From the NCBI RefSeq assembly GCF_029814825.1, contig NZ_CP122379.1, forward strand, positions 620,001-684,000: 64,000 nucleotides of DNA, written 5' to 3'. This DNA is from Aequorivita marisscotiae. Its GTDB lineage: Bacteria > Bacteroidota > Bacteroidia > Flavobacteriales > Flavobacteriaceae. The translations under genes and the position numbers were made by a program. Under the pieces are notes generated by a model, which did not search any database, was not told the origin of the DNA, and was given only the letters and a program-made list of their open reading frames with translations. Positions 43,733-53,321 of the stretch are shown one piece after another (positions within the stretch are counted from its first letter, which is position 1; each line of letters opens with the position of its first letter).

Positions 43733-46525
43733 TTGATATCCCCAAACTGCATACCGCTTCTTATTCTAAAAAATACAACTTCAATTTTTGTGTTTTTCGG
43801 GATCTTTAATGCATATACCCAAGAAGTAAATAAACTAGATTTTTATTTTGAAAAAGATTCGCTGTCAGTAAAGCAGGGGCAAAGTTTTATCAATTTTATA
43901 GTTCTCAAAAACAATAGCGATAGTGAAATTACTCTGGAAAATCTGAAGCCACAGGAAACATATCCCGGATTACTTCTTTCACCTCAATCAACATATAAGC
44001 TTTTAAAAGGGGAAGAAAAAAGATTGCCAATCAAGTTTATAGTAAATACCGATTTTATGAAAATGAAGTCGGAAGAAATATCCTATCAACTCTCCTACTT
44101 GATTGAAGGAAAAAAAGAAAACTTAGAAGCTTCGTTTTTTATTGATAGAAATGAAGAAAGGCAGATTGCGTTATATTCCTTTACGCGCGAAAACTATATT
44201 GATCCTTCCCAGACTGAATCTACACTTTCTTTGTTTGTTGAAAACAGGGGTTTTTCTCAGCGTTCCATCAAACTTACTTTTCAAGGGGTGCCAGATGGTT
44301 TGGAGATTAAGCCTAGAGAAATTATTCTAGCTTTGGAAGGGCAGGAAAAAAGATTAGTGGAATTTAAGGTGTCCTTAAAGCATCAAGGATCTTTTTATCC
44401 CGATTACAATATTAATGTAAGAGCAACCGATTTAATAGACAATGAAAATGTTGGGAACACCTATTTAAAATTAATAATCCTTTCTAACAACCGGCAGCTA
44501 ATGCGCGGGCCGGGCGCTGAGATGGGCAAAAATTTTGTAGAAGTTGGTTATAACGGACAAAGCAGCGGCTTTAACTATCTGCAAGTAAAGGGAAATTCAA
44601 CATTTTTATTAGGAAAAGATACGCAGGCAACCTTTAATCTGGCTACCGATTATTACTTGACCGAAAACCAATACAACTTTTACGATACTTGGCTTGAAGT
44701 TGAAAAAAACAACACCGTATTCCGTCTTGGAAATATTTACGCAAACGAATACGACTATTCCGTTTCGGGAAGAGGAGGATTAGTAAACACAAAGTTTGGC
44801 GAATATGAAGCCGTAGAGGTTTTCGCATTAGACAATAGCTACAACCTTTATGGCACCTATTTCCCAGAGAGCGAAGGCTCTAAATTAGCAGGTGCAAAAT
44901 ACAGCTTCGGAGACTCTAAAGACTTTAACGGAAAGGTTTCGTATGTTTTTGACCATGATCCACGTTCAGAAACAGATTCGCAGGTTGCAAGTTTTGTTTC
45001 TTCATTTGCATTAAATCCAGCTCATAATTTTAGAGTTGAAACAGGACTAAGTCACGAAAAAGGAAGAATAAACCACGATGAAAATGTAGGTTTAAGTGCA
45101 GGATTGAATTACCAAACAAAATTTGGAAAATGGGAGTTCCAATCGTTAAACGATATTGCCAGTAAAAGCTATGCAGGGTTAAACCGTGGTTCACTCAATT
45201 TTAATCAGAATATTGGGTTTAAAGTTTCTCAATTTGCACGCCTGTTTCTGCAATACCAAAATTCGCAAGTGCAGCCTGAATATTTAAGTTATCAAGAAGT
45301 GGTTAATGTTGATGAGACGAGGTATTATCCATATTATTTCTATAGTACACAATCTTTAAAGACTGGCACACAGTTTTCGTTCTCCAACTGGAATTTTTCA
45401 TTTTCACCACAAATTGAGAAACAAAAAAGCACAAATACTTCCTTTGCACACGAACTACTATCCTATCGTTTTCGCACAAGCATAGGCACTTCTTTCAGTG
45501 GGCACAGCTTCGATCTTTCGGCAGAATATTCGTATTCAAGTCCTTCCAATAACAGTTGGTTTCACAGTTTAAAAACCAATCTTTCGTATAGATATGGCGG
45601 TTTTTCACTAAATGGTTCTGCGCAGTACAATCCGAATACCATTATGGAGTTGAATAACTACAATTTGGAAAACAAGAATTTTCTCAATTACAGTGCGTTT
45701 GCTTCCTATAATTTTAATACTATAAACAATACATTCACAGGTGCAATTGCAGCAGGAATTAATTTTTCCGAACTTTACAGCAATACCAACAAAACGCTGA
45801 ATGGAAATTTAGAGTATAAATTCTCCCGAAGCTGGTCTGCCACCGGGTATGGCAATTACAGCCAATATAACTCAACAATGAATTTGGGGTATAAAGGAAG
45901 CAATTACCAAATTAGAGTAGGGATTAAAAAATACTTTATAAAAGCTACTGCTGTAGGCAATCACAAGCTTAGTTTACAATTATTTCACGATAAAAATTTT
46001 AACGGTGTTTTTGATTCTGATGAAATTGCACTAGCCCACGAAACCATTAAGTTAGACGATTTTATTGCCATTACAGACAAGAACGGGAAAGTTAGTTTTT
46101 CCAATGTGCCCAAGGGGAGCTACACCTTAAAAATTAACGAAACTGCTGGCCTTCGAATGGTAACGGACCCAAATATAATAGTGGACAGAAACAAAACACT
46201 TAAAATTAGTTTGGTGAAAAAGAATAAAGTAATCGGCAAGTTAGTAGAGAAAAAACAAGCTTACGATAAACTGAACACCTCTGTACGTGGAGTAGTTGTA
46301 TATGCAAAAGACCGTAAAGGCATTGTTATTAGCACCGTGGTTGATCAAAACGATACCTTTGAATTATTTCTTGGCAATGGCGCTTACGATATTTATATTG
46401 AGAACAATAAATACGAATATACAAATGCTTCGCAAAAAGTTATTTTGGAAAATGAAATTCATCCTAAAACCCTAACTTTTGAATTCAAAAAGAAGAATAC
46501 GGAAATTAAGGTGAAGAAATTTTAA
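43733..46525 (+). CDS. Outer-membrane usher-like protein
   Basis: A 930-residue protein starting at a TTG (43733); no ATG is available that keeps the signal peptide (hydrophobic core SIFVFFGIFNAYTQ). N-terminal Ig-like domains (about 30-240) precede a long run of amphipathic beta strands (about 245-735, for example QATFNLATDYYL, KVSYVFDHDPRSE, LSLNQ-type and YSYSSPSNNSWFH segments) fitting an outer-membrane barrel. The C-terminus has DKNFNGVFDSDE, ITDKNGKVSFSNVPKGSYTL and beta domains like those after usher barrels. It starts nine bases after the chaperone stop. It is highly diverged from FimD, so usher is inferred from order and architecture. Confidence 0.6.
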   Translation: MISPNCIPLLILKNTTSIFVFFGIFNAYTQEVNKLDFYFEKDSLSVKQGQSFINFIVLKNNSDSEITLENLKPQETYPGLLLSPQSTYKLLKGEEKRLPIKFIVNTDFMKMKSEEISYQLSYLIEGKKENLEASFFIDRNEERQIALYSFTRENYIDPSQTESTLSLFVENRGFSQRSIKLTFQGVPDGLEIKPREIILALEGQEKRLVEFKVSLKHQGSFYPDYNINVRATDLIDNENVGNTYLKLIILSNNRQLMRGPGAEMGKNFVEVGYNGQSSGFNYLQVKGNSTFLLGKDTQATFNLATDYYLTENQYNFYDTWLEVEKNNTVFRLGNIYANEYDYSVSGRGGLVNTKFGEYEAVEVFALDNSYNLYGTYFPESEGSKLAGAKYSFGDSKDFNGKVSYVFDHDPRSETDSQVASFVSSFALNPAHNFRVETGLSHEKGRINHDENVGLSAGLNYQTKFGKWEFQSLNDIASKSYAGLNRGSLNFNQNIGFKVSQFARLFLQYQNSQVQPEYLSYQEVVNVDETRYYPYYFYSTQSLKTGTQFSFSNWNFSFSPQIEKQKSTNTSFAHELLSYRFRTSIGTSFSGHSFDLSAEYSYSSPSNNSWFHSLKTNLSYRYGGFSLNGSAQYNPNTIMELNNYNLENKNFLNYSAFASYNFNTINNTFTGAIAAGINFSELYSNTNKTLNGNLEYKFSRSWSATGYGNYSQYNSTMNLGYKGSNYQIRVGIKKYFIKATAVGNHKLSLQLFHDKNFNGVFDSDEIALAHETIKLDDFIAITDKNGKVSFSNVPKGSYTLKINETAGLRMVTDPNIIVDRNKTLKISLVKKNKVIGKLVEKKQAYDKLNTSVRGVVVYAKDRKGIVISTVVDQNDTFELFLGNGAYDIYIENNKYEYTNASQKVILENEIHPKTLTFEFKKKNTEIKVKKF

Positions 46526-46537
46526 GACGAGAAAAAT

Positions 46538-47953
46538 ATGAAAACATATAACTGGATTGTTTTGGGGGTTTTGTTACTAATAGGTAGTACGGCCATTGTA
46601 CACGCCCAGAATGTCAACATCGTTGTGCCAGCACAGAATATTTTTAACGGCACTGAATTTCTTACTGTTCAAACTGTTATGAATGCCACAAACGGAAAAA
46701 AATGGGATAAACATAACGACCCGGCTATGTGGGCCACTAGCAGTCAATATTTTTCTCACACGTCCCACTCGGGAGTTTTATTACCAAATTCTGTACTTCA
46801 TTGGCAATTTAATAGCATTGGCGGCGAAGATGCGCCACTTCAAAATAAAGATGGATTACCTGGTTTCCAAACTTTCACCATGAGCCCACAAGCTTGGTAC
46901 TACCCACACCCCTCGGGCAGATATAATCCGGGAAATATAACGTTCAAATTTAAAATGCCTGCATCAGTCTTTTTAAATAACACTTTTGTCGCAGGAAATT
47001 ATACCTTGGCTGTTACGCAAAATTATGATGGTGATTTTACCCCAGTTTCCTTCAACGTAATAATTTCCGTACCAAAAGCCATTTGGTGGCTTACTGCTAA
47101 TAATTCTGTTTATAGACAAATAAACTCGCTAAATCAATATAGGTCTGGCGGTACACAAGTGCAAGCGAGTTTGGGCGATTTTGTAATAGGAAACACAGTA
47201 GACTTTAAGTTGTTTGGAAAAAGCGCTTCTTCCACCATCCAGTTTACGTCTTCAAAAGGAGTTGAGGGTACGCGCAATATAGCAATTGTTAACCTTGGCG
47301 GAGACAATCTGAAAATTAATACGTTGCCACTTTCCAATAGCTGGAAAGATTTTACTGCTTCAGATAATTTTAATGTTGAAAGCGATAATAGAAATAGTTT
47401 TCAACTAAAAGCCTCTGTTTCAAAAGAAGACTTGAAAACGCATTTTTATGAAGCAGGGACGTATAAGTTTCAGATAAATTTGAATGCAAATAGCACAGAC
47501 AATTCCACCGCTTCACCGCAGAATATAGATTTCACAATAAATGTTGTTCCTCTTTCAGAAATAACAATTCCTACTTCGGGCAATGCGGTTAATTTTGAAT
47601 TCAATACCATAGCGCAATACCAAGACGGGCAAACCAAGACAATTGCCAATCAATTAATGATTTCAAACAATGAAACCTACGAGCTTAACGTTAAAACAGA
47701 TGCGCCTTTCTTTAGGAAGTCTGGCGTGCAATCTGACGTGCCTTCAAGCATTTTACAAGTGGGCATTGAGGGAGGTTCATCAAATGTGGCTCTGTCTACT
47801 ACCTCTCAAAAAATAATTAATAACGGCACCCCCGTTCTCGATGAAAGTTTGAATATAAAATATACCATTTCAGCCAGTGCTGCCCAATCATTGGTAGCAA
47901 AAGAAAAAAACACCTACTCAATAAATGTTATTTACAGTTTTATCGCCCTTTAA
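46538..47953 (+). CDS. Two-domain tip adhesin-like subunit
   Basis: A 471-residue exported protein (signal peptide about 1-23, IVHAQ). Residues about 25-340 are a large beta-rich domain with QYFSHTSHSGVLLPNSVLHW and WYYPHPSGRYNPGN. Residues about 345-471 resemble the small pilins: LSTTSQKIINNGTP against LTTSDQTLISNATL, then a final strand YSINVIYSFIAL against YTQTVTYTATAL. A two-domain subunit of this kind, receptor-binding plus pilin domain, is what chaperone-usher tip adhesins look like. It starts 12 bases after the usher-like gene. The receptor cannot be predicted. Confidence 0.65.
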   Translation: MKTYNWIVLGVLLLIGSTAIVHAQNVNIVVPAQNIFNGTEFLTVQTVMNATNGKKWDKHNDPAMWATSSQYFSHTSHSGVLLPNSVLHWQFNSIGGEDAPLQNKDGLPGFQTFTMSPQAWYYPHPSGRYNPGNITFKFKMPASVFLNNTFVAGNYTLAVTQNYDGDFTPVSFNVIISVPKAIWWLTANNSVYRQINSLNQYRSGGTQVQASLGDFVIGNTVDFKLFGKSASSTIQFTSSKGVEGTRNIAIVNLGGDNLKINTLPLSNSWKDFTASDNFNVESDNRNSFQLKASVSKEDLKTHFYEAGTYKFQINLNANSTDNSTASPQNIDFTINVVPLSEITIPTSGNAVNFEFNTIAQYQDGQTKTIANQLMISNNETYELNVKTDAPFFRKSGVQSDVPSSILQVGIEGGSSNVALSTTSQKIINNGTPVLDESLNIKYTISASAAQSLVAKEKNTYSINVIYSFIAL

Positions 47954-47988
47954 GGGTATTTATTCGCCCCATCTAATAATAAAAAAAA

Positions 47989-50763
47989 ATGAAAATAGTA
48001 AGCCCAAAAACCGCCCCAGTTCAAGATCAATCAATAACGAAGCTAAATGCGCTAAACAAGCGCTATGCCGATGTTTTTGATTATTTACTTTTTTCGGTTT
48101 CAGAAATAATTGATATGCCTTTATGCACCATCACTATCTTTGACGAAGAGGAAGCATTTGTTATTGCCACAACCGATAATTCCATCGAAAAAATAGGCCC
48201 ATTTAGCGCCGCAATAAAAGCCAATTTAAAAAAGAAAAACAAAGATATAAAACTGGCACCTCATACCGTAACTAATTTTGAGGTGAAGTTTTACGAATCA
48301 TTCCCCATTATAGACTCCAACGATTCCGTTATCGGAAGCTTAAATATCTTTGATAACAAAGAAAGAGTTTTAACTCATTCTGAGAATAACTTTCTCGAAA
48401 AATCGGTTCAGCAAATAAACAGATGGGTAACGAGTAAAGAAAATGAGCAGCGCTTAAGAAAGCACGACAATCTATTTCAGCTCTCAAATGATTTAATTGG
48501 AATTGCCTCTTTTGAAGGCAGCTTTGTAAAAATAAATCCTGCATTTTCCAAAACTTTGGGATGGACAAATGAAAAATTTATGGAATCTCCTTTTAGTGAT
48601 TTTATTCACGAGGACGACAAGGAAGAAACTACTATTGCGATGCAGAATCTAGCTTTGGGTAAATCTGTTGTCAATTTCACCAATCGTTATAAAACAAAGG
48701 AAGGCGAAAATAAGTGGATAGAATGGACAAGTACTCCAGATTTGGAGGCAAAACTTGTATTTACCATTGGGCGCGATGTTACCGAATTTGTTCAACGAGA
48801 GCAGTTGCTTAAAAAAAGTGAACAAAAATATCACAAGCTATTTGATAATATACAAGGTATTTTAAGCATACACGATTTAGACGGTAACTTTATAGATGTA
48901 AACGACGCAGGTTTGGCAGCAACTGGATATTCCAGAAAGGTGATGCAAAAATCTACAATTTTTCATTTAAGAGATGCCCAATACCACGATGAAATTAAAG
49001 AGTATTTAAAAGCAATTAAAAAGTACGGAAAAGCTTCGGGCGAAATGTCTATTGTAAAAAAATCGGGCGAAAACGCCATCTGGTATTTTATAAGCACGCT
49101 CGATGAAGATGAAGCGGGTAACAAACAAGTTTTAACCAATGTTATAGATATTACCGAGCGAAAAAAATTAAACAACGAGTTAAAAAAAGCCAAAGAAGAA
49201 GCCGAAGAAGCTTTTAAAGCTAAGTCGGAATTTGTGGCAAACATGAGTCACGAAATCCGTACGCCTTTAAACGGAATTATTGGTTTTACAGAACTTGCAT
49301 TAGCCACAAAACTAGATGAAACCCAAAAACAATATTTAGAAATCATCAATCAATCGGGTGTTTCATTATACAGTATAATTAACGATATTTTGGACTTTTC
49401 CAAAATGGAAAGCAACAATATGAAGTTGGCTATTGACAGAATTGAAGTGGAAGAAATAGTTTCAGAAGCCTTCAATATTGTTTCCTACGGTATAAATACC
49501 AAAGGGTTAGAGATGCTTTTAGATATAGACCATAACATACCGCACTATATTTGGGCAGACGCCATGCGTTTAAAACAAATATTAGTAAACCTTTTAGGCA
49601 ACGCTCTAAAATTTACCGAGAAAGGGGAAATTAAACTGTACGTTACTATTTTAGAGAACTATGGCGAGGGCAAAATGCGACTGCGTTTTGGGGTAAGCGA
49701 TACCGGGATTGGTATTCATAAGGACAAGCAGCAGGAAATTTTTAATCCATTCTCACAAGAAGACGGCAGCATAACCAAACGATTTGGCGGCACCGGATTG
49801 GGATTGTCTATTTCAAATAAACTATTGGCATTGGCAAATAGCAAGCTACAACTAGAGAGCGAACAAGGAAAAGGCAGTAACTTTTATTTCGATCTTGATT
49901 TTAGAGTAGAAGACGAAGAATTAGAAAATGGTCTTCATGATATAAAAAGTGTGCTTATTGTAGATGATAATGAAAACAACCGAAAAATCCTAAAGCGGAT
50001 GTTGGAAATAAAAAACATTCAAGTAAAGGAGGCCGAAAGCGGTTTAAAAGCATTATTGGTAATGCTAGAGAATCCCGAATTTGATGTAATAATCATGGAT
50101 TATCATATGCCTATAATGGACGGAATTGAAACCATCCAAAAAATTAAAGGATTAAAACCTTCGGCCCAAGAACTTCCTTTTATCGTGCTTTACAGCTCTT
50201 CTGACGACGACAAATTGCAAGCGGCTTGCGACGAGCTGGAAGTTTCGAGCAGGTTGGTTAAACCCATCCGTATGAAACAGATGTACCAAACACTTTCCAG
50301 AATTAAAAATAACGAAGCTGCCAAAGCCCCTGTTATAGAAGAAAAGCCCACGCAACCCACCATTTGCGATTTAAAAATTTTAGTAGCGGAAGATAATGAT
50401 GTAAATATGCACCTAACGCGGCTATACTTAAAAAGCATTGTGCCCAATGCGATTATTGTTGAAGCTACAAATGGAGCAGAAGCCGTTGAAAAATACAAAA
50501 AGGAGTTTCCAGATTTCGTGCTTATGGATGTACAAATGCCAAAGATGAATGGCTTAGAGGCCGCCCGAAAAATCAGGGCCGCGGAAGTTCAAATGGAAGT
50601 TCCTATAATTGCCCTTACCGCAGGCAGTCTTCCTGGAGAAAAAGAAAAATGCCTTAATGCGGGAATGACCGATTTTTTAACAAAACCTCTTTTAAAACAA
50701 AGCCTGAGCCACATGTTGTCTAAATGGTTGGGAGAAAAAGTAACTAATGGTGGCGGAAAGTGA
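47989..50763 (+). CDS. Soluble hybrid histidine kinase (GAF-PAS-PAS-HisKA-HATPase-REC-REC)
   Basis: A 924-residue protein with no membrane segment. A GAF-like domain (about 15-150) is followed by two PAS domains (about 160-275 and 285-395), then HisKA with His421 in MSHEIRTPLNG, HATPase (about 525-640, NALKFTEKG, DTGIGI, GGTGLGLS), a receiver (about 655-780, Asp704 in IIMDYHMP) and a second receiver (about 795-915, Asp847 in VLMDVQMP). It senses a cytoplasmic signal. It starts 35 bases after the adhesin gene with no terminator seen between, so it may be co-transcribed with the pilus genes. Phosphorelay partners are probably the next two genes. Confidence 0.88.
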   Translation: MKIVSPKTAPVQDQSITKLNALNKRYADVFDYLLFSVSEIIDMPLCTITIFDEEEAFVIATTDNSIEKIGPFSAAIKANLKKKNKDIKLAPHTVTNFEVKFYESFPIIDSNDSVIGSLNIFDNKERVLTHSENNFLEKSVQQINRWVTSKENEQRLRKHDNLFQLSNDLIGIASFEGSFVKINPAFSKTLGWTNEKFMESPFSDFIHEDDKEETTIAMQNLALGKSVVNFTNRYKTKEGENKWIEWTSTPDLEAKLVFTIGRDVTEFVQREQLLKKSEQKYHKLFDNIQGILSIHDLDGNFIDVNDAGLAATGYSRKVMQKSTIFHLRDAQYHDEIKEYLKAIKKYGKASGEMSIVKKSGENAIWYFISTLDEDEAGNKQVLTNVIDITERKKLNNELKKAKEEAEEAFKAKSEFVANMSHEIRTPLNGIIGFTELALATKLDETQKQYLEIINQSGVSLYSIINDILDFSKMESNNMKLAIDRIEVEEIVSEAFNIVSYGINTKGLEMLLDIDHNIPHYIWADAMRLKQILVNLLGNALKFTEKGEIKLYVTILENYGEGKMRLRFGVSDTGIGIHKDKQQEIFNPFSQEDGSITKRFGGTGLGLSISNKLLALANSKLQLESEQGKGSNFYFDLDFRVEDEELENGLHDIKSVLIVDDNENNRKILKRMLEIKNIQVKEAESGLKALLVMLENPEFDVIIMDYHMPIMDGIETIQKIKGLKPSAQELPFIVLYSSSDDDKLQAACDELEVSSRLVKPIRMKQMYQTLSRIKNNEAAKAPVIEEKPTQPTICDLKILVAEDNDVNMHLTRLYLKSIVPNAIIVEATNGAEAVEKYKKEFPDFVLMDVQMPKMNGLEAARKIRAAEVQMEVPIIALTAGSLPGEKEKCLNAGMTDFLTKPLLKQSLSHMLSKWLGEKVTNGGGK

Positions 50764-50857
50764 AGAAAAAACTTAAATTGATAAACCACAATTTTTCCAG
50801 TCAACTTCGGAAAAAATAAATCATAAATTAAGGTTCACGAAAATTAAAATATAGAGA

Positions 50858-51580
50858 ATGACCAAGAAAGAACTCGCTGATGAAATTGAGCGCCTAAAAA
50901 CCCAAAATGAATTAAAAACAGGATGGATTTCATTGCTCACCCACGATTTTAAGCAAGCCTTTGGCAGTTTATTATGGGTTATCGAAGCCGTTGAAAGCGA
51001 AACAATAAGTAAAGACGATTTCTTTAAACTATTAGTGCAGGTACGGCAAGATGCCAAAAAAAATCTCCAAACAATAACAGATACCAGTGAATGGCTTAGA
51101 ACACAAATAAATGATTTTGAGCTTAAAAAGACTGAGATTTTTGCGTTAGATTTATTTATTAAACTGAGAAAGGAATTTGAAACAAAACTTAAAAATAAGG
51201 AACTATCTTTTCAATTTAAAGGCGATGAGAGTTTAGTTTTTAATAGCGATACCTTCTTAATAACCTATATTTTATCAAAATTTACAGACAATGCCATAAA
51301 ATATTCGCATAAAAAAAGTGATATTTATTTTGAGGCAATAAAATCAGACAATTCAATCGTTTTATCCCTTATAGACCACGGTACGGGCATGTCTGCCACC
51401 ACCCAAGAACTGCTCTTTACATTTGAAAAACCTGTTTTTCAAGGTACTGAAAATGAAATTGGTGCAGGATTAAGTTTGCAGATTGCAAAAAATTTCGTAA
51501 ACTTGGTGCATGGAAAAGTAGAGATTGAATCCGCTGAAAATGCGGGTACCAAAATTTCTATGATCCTGCCCCTAATCTAA
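50858..51580 (+). CDS. Small soluble histidine kinase
   Basis: A 240-residue protein. A short coiled coil (about 1-25) is followed by a phosphoacceptor helix with His29 in SLLTHDFKQAFGSL and a HATPase domain (about 130-240, FTDNAIKYSHK, LIDHGTGMSA, IGAGLSLQIA). There is no sensor domain and no membrane segment, so the input must come from another protein, probably the upstream hybrid kinase. It sits 13 bases before the response regulator gene, and the three genes look like one signalling unit. Confidence 0.8.
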   Translation: MTKKELADEIERLKTQNELKTGWISLLTHDFKQAFGSLLWVIEAVESETISKDDFFKLLVQVRQDAKKNLQTITDTSEWLRTQINDFELKKTEIFALDLFIKLRKEFETKLKNKELSFQFKGDESLVFNSDTFLITYILSKFTDNAIKYSHKKSDIYFEAIKSDNSIVLSLIDHGTGMSATTQELLFTFEKPVFQGTENEIGAGLSLQIAKNFVNLVHGKVEIESAENAGTKISMILPLI

Positions 51581-51592
51581 AAATGAAATATT

Positions 51593-52228
51593 ATGCTTTC
51601 GAACACTCGCATCTTAGTTGCGGATGATCATGGTATAGTGCGCATGGGGCTGGTGCAAATCATCAAACAGCTCCGGCCACACGCAAACTTATCAGAGGTA
51701 GAGGATTACAAATCGCTCTCGTCTCTCATCTCCCGCGAAAAATTTGATCTTGCTATTCTTGACGTAAATATGCCCAATGGCACCTTACAGCAAGCAATCG
51801 ATTTTATTAAATTAAAACAGCCCGATTTAAAAATTCTCATTTTCTCCTCCCAGGATGAACATGTGTATGGGTTGCGCTAATTAAAAATGGGCGCCGATGG
51901 ATTTTTAAACAAGCACTCCACTAAGGACGAAATAGACCAAGCTCTATATGCAATGCTTGAAAAAGGAAAATTTATAAGCGAAGGAATAAAAGACTCAATT
52001 GTTTCTAGCTCCTTAAATAAAGATCAACAAGCATCGCCTTTAGAAAGCCTGTCTAATAGAGAACTTGAAGTTGCGAGTAAATTGGTAGAAGGCCTCCCTT
52101 TAAAGGAGCTTTCTAACCGCCTAAATTTACATTCTTCAACTATTAGCACCTATAAAAATCGGGTATTCGAAAAACTTAAGATACAGTCCATTCCCGATCT
52201 GGTAGAGGTTTTAAAGATGTATGCCTAA
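51593..52228 (+). pseudogene. NarL/LuxR-type response regulator interrupted by in-frame TAA
   Basis: The reading frame begins at the ATG at 51593 with a receiver domain: VADDHGIVRMGL, then LAILDVNMP with the phospho-Asp, ending DEHVYGLR. A TAA stop at 51878-51880 interrupts it. The same frame continues after the stop with LKMGADGFLNKHSTKDE and a LuxR-type HTH (about 160-205, SNRELEVASKLVEGLPLKELSNRL). Alignment to related regulators suggests that a Tyr codon (TAT or TAC, in YGLRYLKMGADG) became TAA. Without the stop it would be a normal 211-residue regulator. The stop could be a real nonsense mutation, a sequencing error, or suppressed. A restart at the ATG at 51887 would make a receiver-less DNA-binding fragment. 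Confidence 0.8.
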
Positions 52229-52409
52229 AAAATAGCTAAGGCTATTTCGGGTTACCTTCTTCTTTTATAGTATAACTTCAAGTTTAATTTGAAGTAATAT
52301 GTTAAGAGGCGGAACACTATTCCTATTCCTAAAAAACAAGTAAAAATGAGCTAGATTGAATATTTAGCTGATTCTTCAACTAAGTAATCTTTGCTAAATA
52401 CAACCATGT

Positions 52410-53096
52410 TTAAAATACACAAATGGCTGCAGCGCGCTTTAAAACCGAATTTTCTAGTTGTATTCTAAAAGCTTCGCGGGCATCTGGATCTTCAATTTTA
52501 AGTAGCATTTGCGTGTTTTCCCAAACATCTTCGCGCCAGCTTGTAATAAGCCTAGATATTAGATACTCATCCATTCTGCCTAACAAACTATCTACCCATT
52601 CAAGCATTGGGTTTAGCGGTTCTAGAATTTCATCCTGTACACGATCTATTGTACTTGCAATTACATAATTTACATGTTTGTGATCTTCGTAACGTTGTCT
52701 TTGTTGCGTTTCGGAAAGCGATTCCCATTCGGGTTTTAGAAGATCGGATAGGGCCAACACCAAATCGTAATTTATATGTGCATTCACTCCAAGTATTAAA
52801 CACTGCAATTGACTTACATCCTTATTACACGTAATCTTATGGGCGTGTTCCCACACTTTGGAAGTTACATCTCCGCAATCGTAACATTTTAATGAATTAA
52901 AGTAATAATCTGCAAAACGCCGAAGCAATGCATTCACCCAAACGGTATCGTGAAATTCATTGTTATTAATTGCCGACACCATATTGGCACTCATTAAATT
53001 ATAACAGCTTAAAAACACATAACGCAAATCTTTGGCAGTTTTGTATTCAGCGACGTATTGATTCATTTTAGCTAAAACTTGATCTGATGTATTCAT
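52410..53096 (-). CDS. DUF5995 family protein
   Basis: A 228-residue, mostly helical, soluble protein matching the DUF5995 pattern: NLMSANMVSAINNNEFHD, LGVNAHINYDLVLALSD and RLITSWREDVWENTQMLL. No function is established. The segment LGVNAHINYDL may hold metal or catalytic residues. It is convergent with the response regulator gene; the 52229-52409 gap has no gene. The start at 53096 is supported by family length. Confidence 0.75.
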   Translation of the reverse strand: MNTSDQVLAKMNQYVAEYKTAKDLRYVFLSCYNLMSANMVSAINNNEFHDTVWVNALLRRFADYYFNSLKCYDCGDVTSKVWEHAHKITCNKDVSQLQCLILGVNAHINYDLVLALSDLLKPEWESLSETQQRQRYEDHKHVNYVIASTIDRVQDEILEPLNPMLEWVDSLLGRMDEYLISRLITSWREDVWENTQMLLKIEDPDAREAFRIQLENSVLKRAAAICVF

Positions 53097-53321
53097 AAAT
53101 TTCGAAGAAAAAAGACATTACTAAAATATAAAATTTACTTTTAATCAGGACAGTACAAAAGTAAGTGCTAAAGAAAGCACAATTGAAAAGGATCTCCAAA
53201 AAGCGGAAAGACATTAGAAACCTTCCAAAAACAAAAAAAGCCCATCCATTGGATAAGCTTCTCATCGGTCTATTTCTAAACCACAAGCCACCCTTAAGTG
53301 ACTCAACACAACTTCTTGTTG
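53097..53321. other. Intergenic stretch without a supported gene
   Basis: Between the DUF5995 gene and tRNA-Asp I see only AT-rich sequence and a short hairpin, GTGCT with AGCAC, near 53164-53179. The plus-strand open frame across 53165-53572 overlaps the tRNA and is not coding. The 161 bases after the tRNA (53396-53556) are also empty. Confidence 0.6.

Noticed and set aside
51593..51880. Complete short receiver-only protein, separate from the downstream HTH gene
   Set aside because: The frame is unbroken apart from one TAA, and the downstream fragment begins with the missing last part of the same receiver domain.
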